Source: Serratia rhizosphaerae (GTDB lineage Bacteria; Pseudomonadota; Gammaproteobacteria; Enterobacterales; Enterobacteriaceae). Taken from it: 64,000 nucleotides of DNA. The notes under the pieces were generated by a model. It did not search any database. It had not been told where the DNA came from and worked only from the letters and a program-made list of their open reading frames with translations. The stretch spans positions 5,022,001 to 5,086,000 of the forward strand of contig NZ_CP041764.1 of NCBI RefSeq assembly GCF_009817885.1. The letters run 5' to 3'. Of the stretch, positions 1-8,190 are shown in pieces. The translations under genes and the position numbers were made by a program. Each line of letters starts with the position of its first letter. Position 1 is the stretch's first letter.

Positions 1-1
1 C

Positions 2-253
2 CTGCTGCCGCAAAACGGCTGGCTGAACGTGTTTAACCGGCGCTTTACCCTGCATCTGATCGAAGAGGCCATCACCGAAAGCTGGATCACCCGTAAGCCG
101 ACCAAAGACGGCATCGTCACTAGTCTGGAGCTGTTCGCCGCCGACGGCACGCAGATCGCCCAGCTGTACGGCCAGCGCAGCGAGGGCCAGCCGGAACAAA
201 CCCTGTGGCGTGAGCAGATCGCCGCACTGCAGCCGCGGGGCATAGCCGCATGA
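2..253 (+). CDS. hmuS: Haem-degrading/transport factor HmuS (HemS), C-terminal fragment
   Basis: The frame is open from base 2 and closes at 253, so only the last 83 or so residues of a protein that begins left of the window are present. The tail (NGWLNVFN, then LHLIEEAITESWITRKPT and an ending rich in Glu and Gln) resembles the C-terminal repeat of HemS/HmuS, the cytoplasmic protein that accepts haem from the HmuTUV importer. Its stop codon overlaps the hmuT start (ATGA), which places it in the haem operon. Identification rests on the tail plus context; the haem-binding residues are not visible. Confidence 0.85.
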   Translation: MLPQNGWLNVFNRRFTLHLIEEAITESWITRKPTKDGIVTSLELFAADGTQIAQLYGQRSEGQPEQTLWREQIAALQPRGIAA

Positions 254-1077
254 CGCGCTTATTCTCCCGCGCGCTGGCGCTGTGCGCGGCGCTGATGACG
301 CCGCTGGCCGGGGCGGCGGAACGCATCGTCTCTATCGGCGGCGACGTCAGTGAAATCGTCTATGCACTCGGCGCCGGCGATCGGCTGGTGGCGCGCGACA
401 GCACCAGCCTCTCCCCCGCCGCGCTGCAGGCGCTGCCGGACGTCGGTTACATGCGCCAGCTGAACGCCGAAGGCATTCTGGCGCTGAAGCCGACGCTGGT
501 GCTGACCAGCGATCTGGCGCAGCCGGCGCTGGTATTTCGCCAACTGGCCGACAGCGGCGTGCGCGTGGTACATATCCCGGCCGACAACGCGCCGGAAGCG
601 GTCAGCGAAAAAATCGCCGCCGTGGCCGCCGCACTGGATCGTCGGCAGCAGGGACAACAGCTGATCGCGCGCTATCGCCAGCAGTTGGCGGCGGTCAACA
701 CCCGGCCGCTGCCGGTAAAAGTGCTGTTTATCATGAGCCACGGCGGCATGACGCCAATGGCCGCCGGGCAGGACACCGCCGCCGACGCCGCCATTCGCGC
801 CGCCGGCCTGCGCAATGCGATGCAGGGATTCAGCCACTACCGGCCGCTGTCGCAGGAAGGCGTAATCGCCAGCGCGCCGGACCTGTTGCTGGTGGGACCC
901 GACGGCGTGAAAACCCTCGGCGGCGTGGAACAGCTGTGGAAACTGCCCGGCATCGCCCTGACGCCGGCGGGGAAAAAACGCCGCGTGCTGGTGGTCGACG
1001 ATATGGCGCTGCTGGGGTTCGGCCTGCAAACGCCGGACGCCCTGATTAAGCTGCGCCGCGCCGCGGAGCAGCCGTAA
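250..1077 (+). CDS. hmuT: Haemin ABC transporter, periplasmic binding protein HmuT
   Basis: 275 residues, usual for the family. A Sec signal peptide occupies about residues 1-23 (cleavage after AGA). The mature protein has the two-lobed class III binding-protein pattern, starting ERIVSIGGDVSEIVYALG and containing PDVGYMRQLNAEGIL. It should capture haem in the periplasm and deliver it to HmuUV. The start overlaps the hmuS stop by 4 bases and its own stop shares a base with the hmuU ATG (TAATG), so the operon is translationally coupled. A Fur site would lie upstream, outside the window. Confidence 0.93.
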   Translation: MTRLFSRALALCAALMTPLAGAAERIVSIGGDVSEIVYALGAGDRLVARDSTSLSPAALQALPDVGYMRQLNAEGILALKPTLVLTSDLAQPALVFRQLADSGVRVVHIPADNAPEAVSEKIAAVAAALDRRQQGQQLIARYRQQLAAVNTRPLPVKVLFIMSHGGMTPMAAGQDTAADAAIRAAGLRNAMQGFSHYRPLSQEGVIASAPDLLLVGPDGVKTLGGVEQLWKLPGIALTPAGKKRRVLVVDDMALLGFGLQTPDALIKLRRAAEQP

Positions 1078-2081
1078 TGCCGTGCCGCCGTTCGCCACGG
1101 CTGGCGCTGGTGACGCTGCTGGCTCTGCTGACCATGCTGTCGCTGATTGCCGCCAACTACGGCGCGCTGACATTGTCATTCCGCACCCTGTGGCAACAGC
1201 CGTTCAGCGATGCCGCCTGGCATATCTGGCTGAATATCCGCCTGCCGCGGGTGCTGCTGGCGGTGCTGATCGGCTGCGCGCTGGCGGTGGCCGGCACGGT
1301 GATGCAGGGGCTGTTCCGCAACCCGCTGGCGGACCCCAGCCTGCTGGGGATCAGCAGCGGCGGCGCTCTGCTGGTGGCGCTGTCGATTGTGCTGCCGCTC
1401 GCCCTGCCGGCGATGTTGGCGCTGTACGGCCAGATGCTGGCGGCATTTCTCGGCAGCCTGCTGGTCTCGGCGCTGATTTATGCCATCAGCCGCGGCGGCC
1501 ACGGCAGCCTGTCGCGGCTGCTGCTGGCCGGCATCGCCATTAACGCGCTGTGTATGGCGGCAATCGGCGTCTTGTCTTATCTCAGCAACGACCAGCAGCT
1601 GCGCCAGTTCTCCCTATGGATGATGGGCAGTCTGAACCAGTCGCAGTGGCCGACGCTGGCGGTGGCGGCCTCGCTGATTCTGCCCGCCTGCCTGCTGACA
1701 CTGCTGCAGGCGCGCCGTCTCAACCTGCTGCAGTTGGGGGATGAAGAGGCGCACTATCTGGGCGTTAACGTGGCGCGGGTTAAATTACAACTGCTGCTGC
1801 TCAGCGCCCTGCTGACCGGCGCGGCGGTCGCCGTCAGCGGCGCGATCGGCTTTATCGGCCTGGTGGTGCCGCATCTGATGCGGCTGCGGCTCGGCGGCGA
1901 TCACCGCTGGCTGCTGCCCGCCTCGGCGCTGGGGGGCGCTTGCCTGCTGCTGGTCAGCGATACCCTGGCGCGCACGCTGGTGGCGCCGGCGGAGATGCCG
2001 GTCGGCCTGATGACCAGCCTGCTGGGCGGCCCCTATTTTTTATGGCTGGTGATGCGCCAGCAGGAGCGTAACCGTGGCTAA
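1077..2081 (+). CDS. hmuU: Haemin ABC transporter permease HmuU
   Basis: 334 residues of a FecCD/BtuC-type permease, with about ten hydrophobic segments. Family signatures are visible: RLPRVLLAVLIGCALAVAG near residues 57-75, then MQGLFRNPLADPSLLGISSG, and the coupling-helix region GAIGFIGLVVPHLMRLRLG near residues 258-276. It forms the inner-membrane channel that works with HmuT and HmuV. It overlaps hmuT by one base and hmuV by 8 bases, in keeping with one polycistronic message. Confidence 0.93.
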   Translation: MPCRRSPRLALVTLLALLTMLSLIAANYGALTLSFRTLWQQPFSDAAWHIWLNIRLPRVLLAVLIGCALAVAGTVMQGLFRNPLADPSLLGISSGGALLVALSIVLPLALPAMLALYGQMLAAFLGSLLVSALIYAISRGGHGSLSRLLLAGIAINALCMAAIGVLSYLSNDQQLRQFSLWMMGSLNQSQWPTLAVAASLILPACLLTLLQARRLNLLQLGDEEAHYLGVNVARVKLQLLLLSALLTGAAVAVSGAIGFIGLVVPHLMRLRLGGDHRWLLPASALGGACLLLVSDTLARTLVAPAEMPVGLMTSLLGGPYFLWLVMRQQERNRG

Positions 2082-2859
2082 ATCCGCCAGCCTGACGGCG
2101 CAGCAGTTGCGCTATCGCCTGGGCGAGCGCCGGCTGATTCATGATGTGTCGCTGAGCATCGCCAGCGGAGAAATGGTGGCGATTATCGGCCCCAATGGGG
2201 CCGGCAAATCCACCCTGCTGCGCCTGCTGACCGGCTATCTGCAGCCGGACTGCGGCGAGTGCCGGCTGCTGGGGCGACCGCTGGAACAGTGGACGCCCGA
2301 CCGGCTGGCCAAAGTGCGCGCGGTGATGCGGCAGCACAGCGAACTGGCCTTCCCGTTCAGCGTCGAAGACGTGGTGGCGATGGGGCGTGCGCCGCACGGT
2401 ATGCGCGACGCGGCACAGGCGGTGCATGAGGTGATGGTGCAGACCGACTGCCTCAGTCTGGCGTCACGGGATTACCGCCGGCTCTCCGGCGGCGAGCAGC
2501 AACGGGTGCAGCTGGCGCGGGTGCTGGCGCAGCTGTGGCAACCGCAGCCGTCGCCGCGTTGGCTGTTTCTTGACGAACCCACCTCGGCGCTTGATTTGTA
2601 CCACCAGCAACATACGTTGCGGCTGCTGCATAACCTGACGCGGCGGCAGCCGCTGGCGGTGTGCTGCGTACTGCACGATCTCAATCTGGCGGCGCTGTAT
2701 GCCGATCGCATCCTGCTGCTGCATCAGGGGCGGCTGGTGGCCGACGGTACACCGGACGAGGTGCTGCAGGCCGAAACCCTCACCCGCTGGTATCAGGCAG
2801 ACCTCGGCGTGATGACTCATCCGGAATTCACGACGCCGCAGGTGTATCTGCGCCGCTGA
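2074..2859 (+). CDS. hmuV: Haemin ABC transporter ATPase HmuV
   Basis: 261 residues with a GTG start inside the end of hmuU. All ABC motifs are intact: Walker A GPNGAGKST at residues 39-47, Q-loop near residue 87, signature LSGGEQQR near 137-144, Walker B WLFLDEP near 163-169, and the switch His in VLHDLN near 202. It energises haem import through HmuU. The gene ends only 7 bases from the stop codon of convergent selO, with no hairpin between them, so the two transcripts probably overlap. Confidence 0.93.
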   Translation: MAKSASLTAQQLRYRLGERRLIHDVSLSIASGEMVAIIGPNGAGKSTLLRLLTGYLQPDCGECRLLGRPLEQWTPDRLAKVRAVMRQHSELAFPFSVEDVVAMGRAPHGMRDAAQAVHEVMVQTDCLSLASRDYRRLSGGEQQRVQLARVLAQLWQPQPSPRWLFLDEPTSALDLYHQQHTLRLLHNLTRRQPLAVCCVLHDLNLAALYADRILLLHQGRLVADGTPDEVLQAETLTRWYQADLGVMTHPEFTTPQVYLRR

Positions 2860-2866
2860 GGCGGCG

Positions 2867-4309
2867 TCAGCTGGAACAGGAAATTTCCAGGTGCTTGCCC
2901 CACTCCGGCGGCAGCGCCGCCAGCGCGTCATAGCGCGCATCGTCGTCATACGGCTTCAGCAATGCCTGGTGCAGATGCGCCAGCTTGCTGACGTCGTCCT
3001 GTTCTGCCGCCGCGATCGCCTCCTGCGCCAGGTAGTTACGCAGGATCAGTTTCGGGTTCACCGCCTGCATGGCCTGCCGGCGCTGCGCATCGCTCACCTG
3101 TTCCTGCTGCAGCCGTTCGCGGTAGCGACGATACCAGCCGTCAAACGCCTCGCGGTCGATAAACTCATCGCGCAGCGGCGAATGCGCCTGCTTCTGCTCC
3201 ACCTCGCTCAGCAGACGGAAGGTGCGGGTATAGTCGCGTCCCTCCTGCGCCATCAGGCTCAGCAACTCGGTGAGCAGATCGTTATCCTGCCGCTGCTGGC
3301 TGAAGAAGCCCAGCTTGGCGCGCATGCGTTCGCCATAGGCGCGCATCAGCGCCGGCTCATACGCCGCCAGCGCCTGCTGCAGCTGTTCTGGACTCATCAG
3401 CCCCGACAGCGCCTGCGCCAGACGGTGCAGGTTCCACAGCGCCACCGCCGGTTGATTGTCAAAGGCGTAACGCCCCTGATGATCCGAGTGGTTGCAGATA
3501 TAACCCGGCTGATAATCGTCGAGGAAACCGTAAGGGCCATAGTCGATGGTCAGACCGAGAATCGACATATTGTCGGTATTCATCACGCCGTGAGCAAAAC
3601 CGACCGTCTGCCAGTCCGCCATCAGCCGCGCGGTGCGCTCCGCCACGTCGGTGAACCAGAGTAGGTATTTATCCTGCCGAGCGGCCAGCTGCGGCCAGTG
3701 GCGTTCAATGACAAAATCAGCCAGTTGCCGCACCTGTTCCGGCTGCTGGCGGTAGTAGAAATGCTCGAAATGGCCGAAACGCACGTGGCTTTCCGCCACG
3801 CGCAGCAGCATCGCGCCGCGCTCGGCCTGCTCGCGGTAGACCGGATGGTCGCTGGTTACCACCGTCAGCGCACGCGTGGTGGCGATACCCAGATGGTGCA
3901 TCGCCTCCGACGCCAGAAACTCGCGGATTGCCGAGCGCAGCACCGCACGCCCGTCACCCATGCGGGAATACGGCGTCAGGCCGGCCCCCTTCAGGTGCCA
4001 GTCGAAATGCGTACCGTCCGGCAGGCGCTGCTCCCCCAGCAAAATGCCGCGCCCGTCGCCCAGTTGCCCGGCCCAGACGCCAAACTGATGGCCGCTGTAG
4101 ACCTGCGCCAGCGGCTGCATGCCCGGCAGCAGTCTCTCTCCGCTCCAGACCGGCGTATTTTCCGCCGTAAACCAGCTGTCATCCAGCCCCAGCTGCTGCG
4201 CCAGCGGTGCGCTGTGGTACAGCAAACGCGCGCCTTCCAGCGGGGTGGGCGTCAAGGCGGTATAGAAACCGGGCAGTTGCCGGTAATAAGCGTTATCAAA
4301 CTGCGGCAT
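2867..4309 (-). CDS. selO: Protein adenylyltransferase SelO (YdiU)
   Basis: 480 residues, matching bacterial SelO, a pseudokinase-fold enzyme that transfers AMP to protein Ser/Thr/Tyr, linked to redox and stress responses. Visible motifs are GDGRGILLGEQ, HLKGAGLTPYSRMGDGRAVL (nucleotide-binding loop) and HGVMNTDNMSI followed by DYGPYGFLD (metal-binding Asn/Asp). The C-terminus ends Ile-Ser-Cys-Ser-Ser, so a Cys sits where eukaryotic SelO carries selenocysteine. The start is preceded by GGAG six bases upstream. As in E. coli it is next to the ydiV homologue, on the same strand. Confidence 0.95.
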   Translation of the reverse strand: MPQFDNAYYRQLPGFYTALTPTPLEGARLLYHSAPLAQQLGLDDSWFTAENTPVWSGERLLPGMQPLAQVYSGHQFGVWAGQLGDGRGILLGEQRLPDGTHFDWHLKGAGLTPYSRMGDGRAVLRSAIREFLASEAMHHLGIATTRALTVVTSDHPVYREQAERGAMLLRVAESHVRFGHFEHFYYRQQPEQVRQLADFVIERHWPQLAARQDKYLLWFTDVAERTARLMADWQTVGFAHGVMNTDNMSILGLTIDYGPYGFLDDYQPGYICNHSDHQGRYAFDNQPAVALWNLHRLAQALSGLMSPEQLQQALAAYEPALMRAYGERMRAKLGFFSQQRQDNDLLTELLSLMAQEGRDYTRTFRLLSEVEQKQAHSPLRDEFIDREAFDGWYRRYRERLQQEQVSDAQRRQAMQAVNPKLILRNYLAQEAIAAAEQDDVSKLAHLHQALLKPYDDDARYDALAALPPEWGKHLEISCSS

Positions 4310-4524
4310 AGCATCTCCGTGAAAACTGAGCGCGCCGCCTCTGACGGCGGTGCGCGGGAACTCCGCCTACTCTACTGCCTGCCGCGGCGGATTAACACAG
4401 AGTAATAGCAAGGAGAAAGGGATGCCCGGCACATGACGAGTGCCGAGGGGATATGACCAATACCGTGAAACCCACGCTATTACACCCGTCAGTGATAAGG
4501 ATATATCGACACGATTAAATACGT

Positions 4525-5283
4525 TCAGGGTTTCTTATTATCCGGCGACCCTGCGACAATAAATTCTGACGGTATTTCACGCAGCGTATCCAGCTGTTCT
4601 GCGCCGACGGCCGGCCATAAAAAACCTTGCAGTCCTAAAACACCGGCGCGATCGAGATGATTAAAGTAGGCTTTATTTTCTATCCCCCCCACGATAATAC
4701 CCTTACATAGCAAATTGATATTTCTTAACAGCGAATCCATCACCGTATCGGATCCCGGGTGGGAAAACAGCTGCCAGTAAAAACGTTTATCTACCTTTAC
4801 GTAGCTAAACAGACCGTCGTACAACGGCGCCAGCGTAGCCTGTCCGGAGCCGAAATCATCCAGCCAGAGCGTGAAAAACTCACTGAGCCGGCGGATGGTC
4901 TCATTGTTTTTTCCAGCCGACAGCTGGGGAAAACTTTCGCTGATTTCAATCACGATAAACGGCTGCCGCCGCAGGCGTTGGCGCAGTTCATTATCCTGCA
5001 GCAGTAATCCCGCCAACGTATCGTCAATATTAATACTCAATAACACCTGATGCATAATAAACCAGTCCGCACAGGCTTCTATCACGGCAAGCTGCTCATA
5101 AAATAACGCGGTCCTCTGCGCGGAAGGCAATAAATTAACGCCAATCTCCGCCGGCATCGCCAGTGCGCCGTCCCGGCTATTGAAACGGCTTTGAATTTCT
5201 ACCGCCAGCAGCCGTCCTCCGAGGGTATAGACAGGCTGAAATACGTGACGAATGATAAAGTCGGTTTCAAATTGGATTTTCAT
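4525..5283 (-). CDS. ydiV: YdiV/RflP-like stand-alone EAL-domain protein
   Basis: 252 residues when started at MKIQ, a start matching E. coli YdiV (MKIF); an ATG 11 codons upstream is possible. The whole protein is one EAL fold with no GGDEF, sensor or membrane part. In E. coli YdiV/RflP is a degenerate EAL protein that binds FlhD4C2 and blocks flagellar gene activation. Here the catalytic set appears intact: E29 (as VEIQSRF), N85 in SINID, E113 in EISES, D142-D143 in DDFGSG, K163 in VKVD, E202 in GGIE and Q219 in LQGF. Position beside selO supports orthology. Loss of the literal Glu-Ala-Leu triplet leaves activity uncertain. Confidence 0.85.
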   Translation of the reverse strand: MKIQFETDFIIRHVFQPVYTLGGRLLAVEIQSRFNSRDGALAMPAEIGVNLLPSAQRTALFYEQLAVIEACADWFIMHQVLLSINIDDTLAGLLLQDNELRQRLRRQPFIVIEISESFPQLSAGKNNETIRRLSEFFTLWLDDFGSGQATLAPLYDGLFSYVKVDKRFYWQLFSHPGSDTVMDSLLRNINLLCKGIIVGGIENKAYFNHLDRAGVLGLQGFLWPAVGAEQLDTLREIPSEFIVAGSPDNKKP

Positions 5284-5777
5284 TTTAATGCCGGAATAAA
5301 ATGGCGAGCATCTCATCGTATATCAATAATTTTTATCGATCAATCATAGAGAGATTGATCGGAAATAACGATGCAAATACCAATAAATAAGTATTAGATT
5401 GATAGCTTTAAACGATAAGAAAGTCACGTATGCGGCTTAAAAATGAGATAAAACTGAGAGACAAAATAGTTTACAGCCGGCTGCCGCACACTTTTTTCAC
5501 TTAATACATCGCAGTATGCTAACAATTTGACTTAATTATTTTAATTACGCAGAAACATGAACAAACACCAAGAAAAATCTTAACTTTTATTTTTTCACGC
5601 ACGCCGATTTGCATTACGTCGGATTCAATCTGATCAGAGGACAATTATCGACGTTATTCCCGTCATTGAACGGCTGAAAAAATGCCCGCCCTGCATTTAC
5701 CGGCATTGAATCCGCGGCAGGCGATAAATAACAAGCGACGACAAAACATATTCACCGTCGCTCGGCCTGTGCGGCGA
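5284..5777. other. Intergenic region, ydiV to lplA
   Basis: About 490 bases without a convincing gene. The half next to ydiV (5290-5620) is clearly AT-rich and must contain the ydiV promoter. The half next to lplA is GC-richer and carries no clear intrinsic terminator with a T-run. No operator was recognised. Confidence 0.5.
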
Positions 5778-6791
5778 TTACCTGATGGTTTCACTGAGCC
5801 AGCGGCACAGTTCCGCCAGCTCCGCCTGCTGAGCCGGATACTCATCAATCAGTTGCCGGCAGCACGCCGCCACCGCATCGCTGCGGTAGGCGCAGCCTAC
5901 CAGCAGCTCGGCCAGCCGCTGCAGCGCCGCCGGCTGCAGGCTGTCGGTAAAAATCTGCGACCGGCTGATGGCTCCCTGCTCAACGTCAAAAAAGATATCC
6001 ACCCCGCCCCAGCCGAACCGCTCGTTCAGCAGGTGGCTGAAGGCCGGCGCCTTGCCGAAATTCCACTCCCAGCTGCTCTGTTTGGCAAACTGTTCCGCAA
6101 AGTTAGGCAGGTCAGGATACACGTCGGGTGAGATCACCTCCGCTACGGCGCTGCCGCCGTAGTAGGCGAAAAACGCCTGCACGATGGCGTCGCACACCTG
6201 CTGATGGGTGATCGTCGGCAAAAACTCCGCCAGATTGGCCACCCGTGAACGCACCGAGGTAATGCCCTTGGCCTGCAGTTTTTTCTCGTCGGGGTTCAGG
6301 TAGTCCGCCAGGCGGTTCAGATCGGCATTCAGCAGCAGCGTGCCGTGGTGAAAGCCGCGATCCGGTGTTTCACGGTAGGCGGAACCGGAGATCTTGCGCG
6401 AGCCCTCGGCGGTGTCGATCACCAGATCGTTACGCCCGGACGCCGTCGCCCGGATGCCCAGCGTCGCCAGCGCATGCAGGATAATCTGCGTCGAGACGCT
6501 TTTATCATAGCCCGGCTTGCCGGCCATAAAGGTAAAGCAGGTATTACCCAAATCGTGGAACACCGCGCCGCCGCCGCTGCTGCGGCGCGCCAGTCGGATG
6601 CCGTCCTGTTCCATACGGCGGGTGTTGCACTCTTTCCACGGGTTTTGCGATTGGCCTATCACCACCGTTTCCGCATTGCGCCACAGAAACAGGATTTTTT
6701 GCGTGCTCATCTCGCGGAAGATGCACTCTTCCACCGCCAGATTGAACCAGGGATCGTAAGAATCGGAAATCAATACGCGCAGGGCTGTCAT
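5778..6791 (-). CDS. lplA: Lipoate-protein ligase A
   Basis: 337 residues, one shorter than E. coli LplA as I recall it, and similar throughout. It activates lipoate with ATP and attaches it to lipoyl domains of 2-oxoacid dehydrogenases and GcvH in the cytoplasm. Visible features are the lipoate-binding loop RRSSGGGAVFHDLGNTCF (residues 69-86), the catalytic lysine K133 in SRKISGSAYRE, and a C-terminal accessory domain. It sits between ydiV and nlpC, which are adjacent in E. coli, so it was inserted or retained here differently. Confidence 0.95.
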   Translation of the reverse strand: MTALRVLISDSYDPWFNLAVEECIFREMSTQKILFLWRNAETVVIGQSQNPWKECNTRRMEQDGIRLARRSSGGGAVFHDLGNTCFTFMAGKPGYDKSVSTQIILHALATLGIRATASGRNDLVIDTAEGSRKISGSAYRETPDRGFHHGTLLLNADLNRLADYLNPDEKKLQAKGITSVRSRVANLAEFLPTITHQQVCDAIVQAFFAYYGGSAVAEVISPDVYPDLPNFAEQFAKQSSWEWNFGKAPAFSHLLNERFGWGGVDIFFDVEQGAISRSQIFTDSLQPAALQRLAELLVGCAYRSDAVAACCRQLIDEYPAQQAELAELCRWLSETIR

Positions 6792-6867
6792 CAGCGTTAC
6801 CGGTCAGAACATCATGCCGGTATGATAACGGAATACAACATTTTCGCTTACCGAAAAAAGCGGGCGC

Positions 6868-7326
6868 CTAGATGCGGCGCGCCTGCCAGTACACTTTTTT
6901 CCAATACACGTTGTTCAGCGAGGAGCGGATCACCCCGCGGCTGGTGGAAGCATGGATAAACTGATCGTTGGTGTCATAAATCCCGACGTGCAGGCCGTTT
7001 TCCCCGTGGCCGGTTTTGAAGAACACCAGATCGCCCGGCATCAGTTCATCGCGCGAGACTTTACTGCCGAGCGAGGTTTGGTCTTCCGTCGAGCGCGGCA
7101 GCTGCATGTCAAAGCGGTCGCGGAAAGTACGATAGACAAAGCCGGAGCAGTCAACGCCGCCGCGATCCAGCCCGCCGTAACGGTAAGGCGTGCCGTGCCA
7201 CTGGCGCAGCTGTTCATTCAGCTGCGCCACCACCACGATGGAATCCGCCAGCCGGCCGCTCGGCGGCGGCGCATGGCTGCTGCAGCCGGCCAGCACCAGG
7301 CTGAGCAATAAGAACCAGGTACGCAT
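6868..7326 (-). CDS. nlpC: NlpC/P60-family endopeptidase lipoprotein NlpC
   Basis: 152 residues from MRTWF; an ATG three codons earlier is less likely by comparison with E. coli NlpC. A lipoprotein signal ends LAGC at residues 12-15. The C40 peptidase domain has catalytic Cys in GVDCSGF, His in LHVGIYD and the third polar residue in FIHAST. NlpC/P60 enzymes cut the D-iGlu to diaminopimelate bond in peptidoglycan peptides. In E. coli the gene lies between ydiV and the btu genes; here lplA and arn flank it. Confidence 0.94.
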   Translation of the reverse strand: MRTWFLLLSLVLAGCSSHAPPPSGRLADSIVVVAQLNEQLRQWHGTPYRYGGLDRGGVDCSGFVYRTFRDRFDMQLPRSTEDQTSLGSKVSRDELMPGDLVFFKTGHGENGLHVGIYDTNDQFIHASTSRGVIRSSLNNVYWKKVYWQARRI

Positions 7327-7462
7327 TGTTATCATCCCTTGCTTGCATACGTTGCCGCATCGCCCGCGCGGCGGGAAGTCACGGCGCTATGCGGGTAATT
7401 TATCCTCGCCGATGGAAAAAAGGCAAGTTTCAACCGGGATAATTCTGATATGGCACCAATTT

Positions 7463-7849
7463 TTAGCGCTTCCGGGCATCCTGCCGCGCTATCAGCCACA
7501 CCCCCAGCAGTATCAGCAGCGTACCCAGACTTTTTAACCAACTGGCGGATTCGTTAAACCACGGCAACGCCACCGCCGCCAGATACACCAGCACATAACT
7601 GACGCCCAGCAACGGATAGGCGCGGCTCAGCGCCAGGGTGCGCAGCGCCATCAGCCAGCACAGCATCGACAACCCGTAGCCGGCGATGCCGAATGCCACC
7701 GCCAGCAGCGCCGGCAGGCTTCCCGCCGCCGGCAGCGCCAGACTATGCAGCGACAGCGGCGGCAACTGCACCATGCCCCACTTCATCAGCAGCTGCGCGG
7801 CGCTGACCAGCAGCACGCTGGCGATGCCCCAGATGTAGCCCTTTCTCAT
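7463..7849 (-). CDS. arnF: ArnF, subunit of undecaprenyl-phosphate-aminoarabinose flippase
   Basis: 128 residues from MRKGYIWG. An upstream in-frame ATG would add a basic, non-membrane extension and is rejected. Four hydrophobic helices of the small EamA type are seen. With ArnE it flips L-Ara4N-undecaprenyl phosphate across the inner membrane. The start overlaps the arnE stop (ATGA), and it is the last gene of the arn operon. Confidence 0.9.
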   Translation of the reverse strand: MRKGYIWGIASVLLVSAAQLLMKWGMVQLPPLSLHSLALPAAGSLPALLAVAFGIAGYGLSMLCWLMALRTLALSRAYPLLGVSYVLVYLAAVALPWFNESASWLKSLGTLLILLGVWLIARQDARKR

Positions 7850-8190
7850 AACGGCGCGCTCATCAGCAGGATCCCCACAACGATGGCGACGACGCCGCAC
7901 CAGTGACGCGGCGCGATCGACTCCTTAAACAGCAGGCGGGACGCCAGCGTCACCAGCACGAAATTGAGGCTGAGCATCGGATAAGCCTGGCTGAGCGGCA
8001 GCCGCTGCAATACCGCCAGCCATACCGCCATCCCCGCCGCCAGCAGCGTCAGCGCCAGCCCCAGCCAGCGCAGCAGGTAGCGACGGCGCACCCTGGCAGG
8101 TAAGCGCCAGCCGCGCGCCGCCTGTTTCTGACACAGCTGCCCGCCGCAGGTCAGCAGACACGCCAGTAAGACCAGCAGGTAGCCGCTCAT
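7846..8190 (-). CDS. arnE: ArnE, subunit of undecaprenyl-phosphate-aminoarabinose flippase
   Basis: 114 residues with four predicted helices. The CGGQLCQKQAA segment and LSQAYPMLSLNFVLVTLA, then APRHWCGVVAIVVGI, match the ArnE pattern recalled from E. coli. It pairs with ArnF as a heterodimeric small-multidrug-resistance-like flippase. It overlaps arnT upstream and arnF downstream by four bases each. Confidence 0.92.
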   Translation of the reverse strand: MSGYLLVLLACLLTCGGQLCQKQAARGWRLPARVRRRYLLRWLGLALTLLAAGMAVWLAVLQRLPLSQAYPMLSLNFVLVTLASRLLFKESIAPRHWCGVVAIVVGILLMSAPL

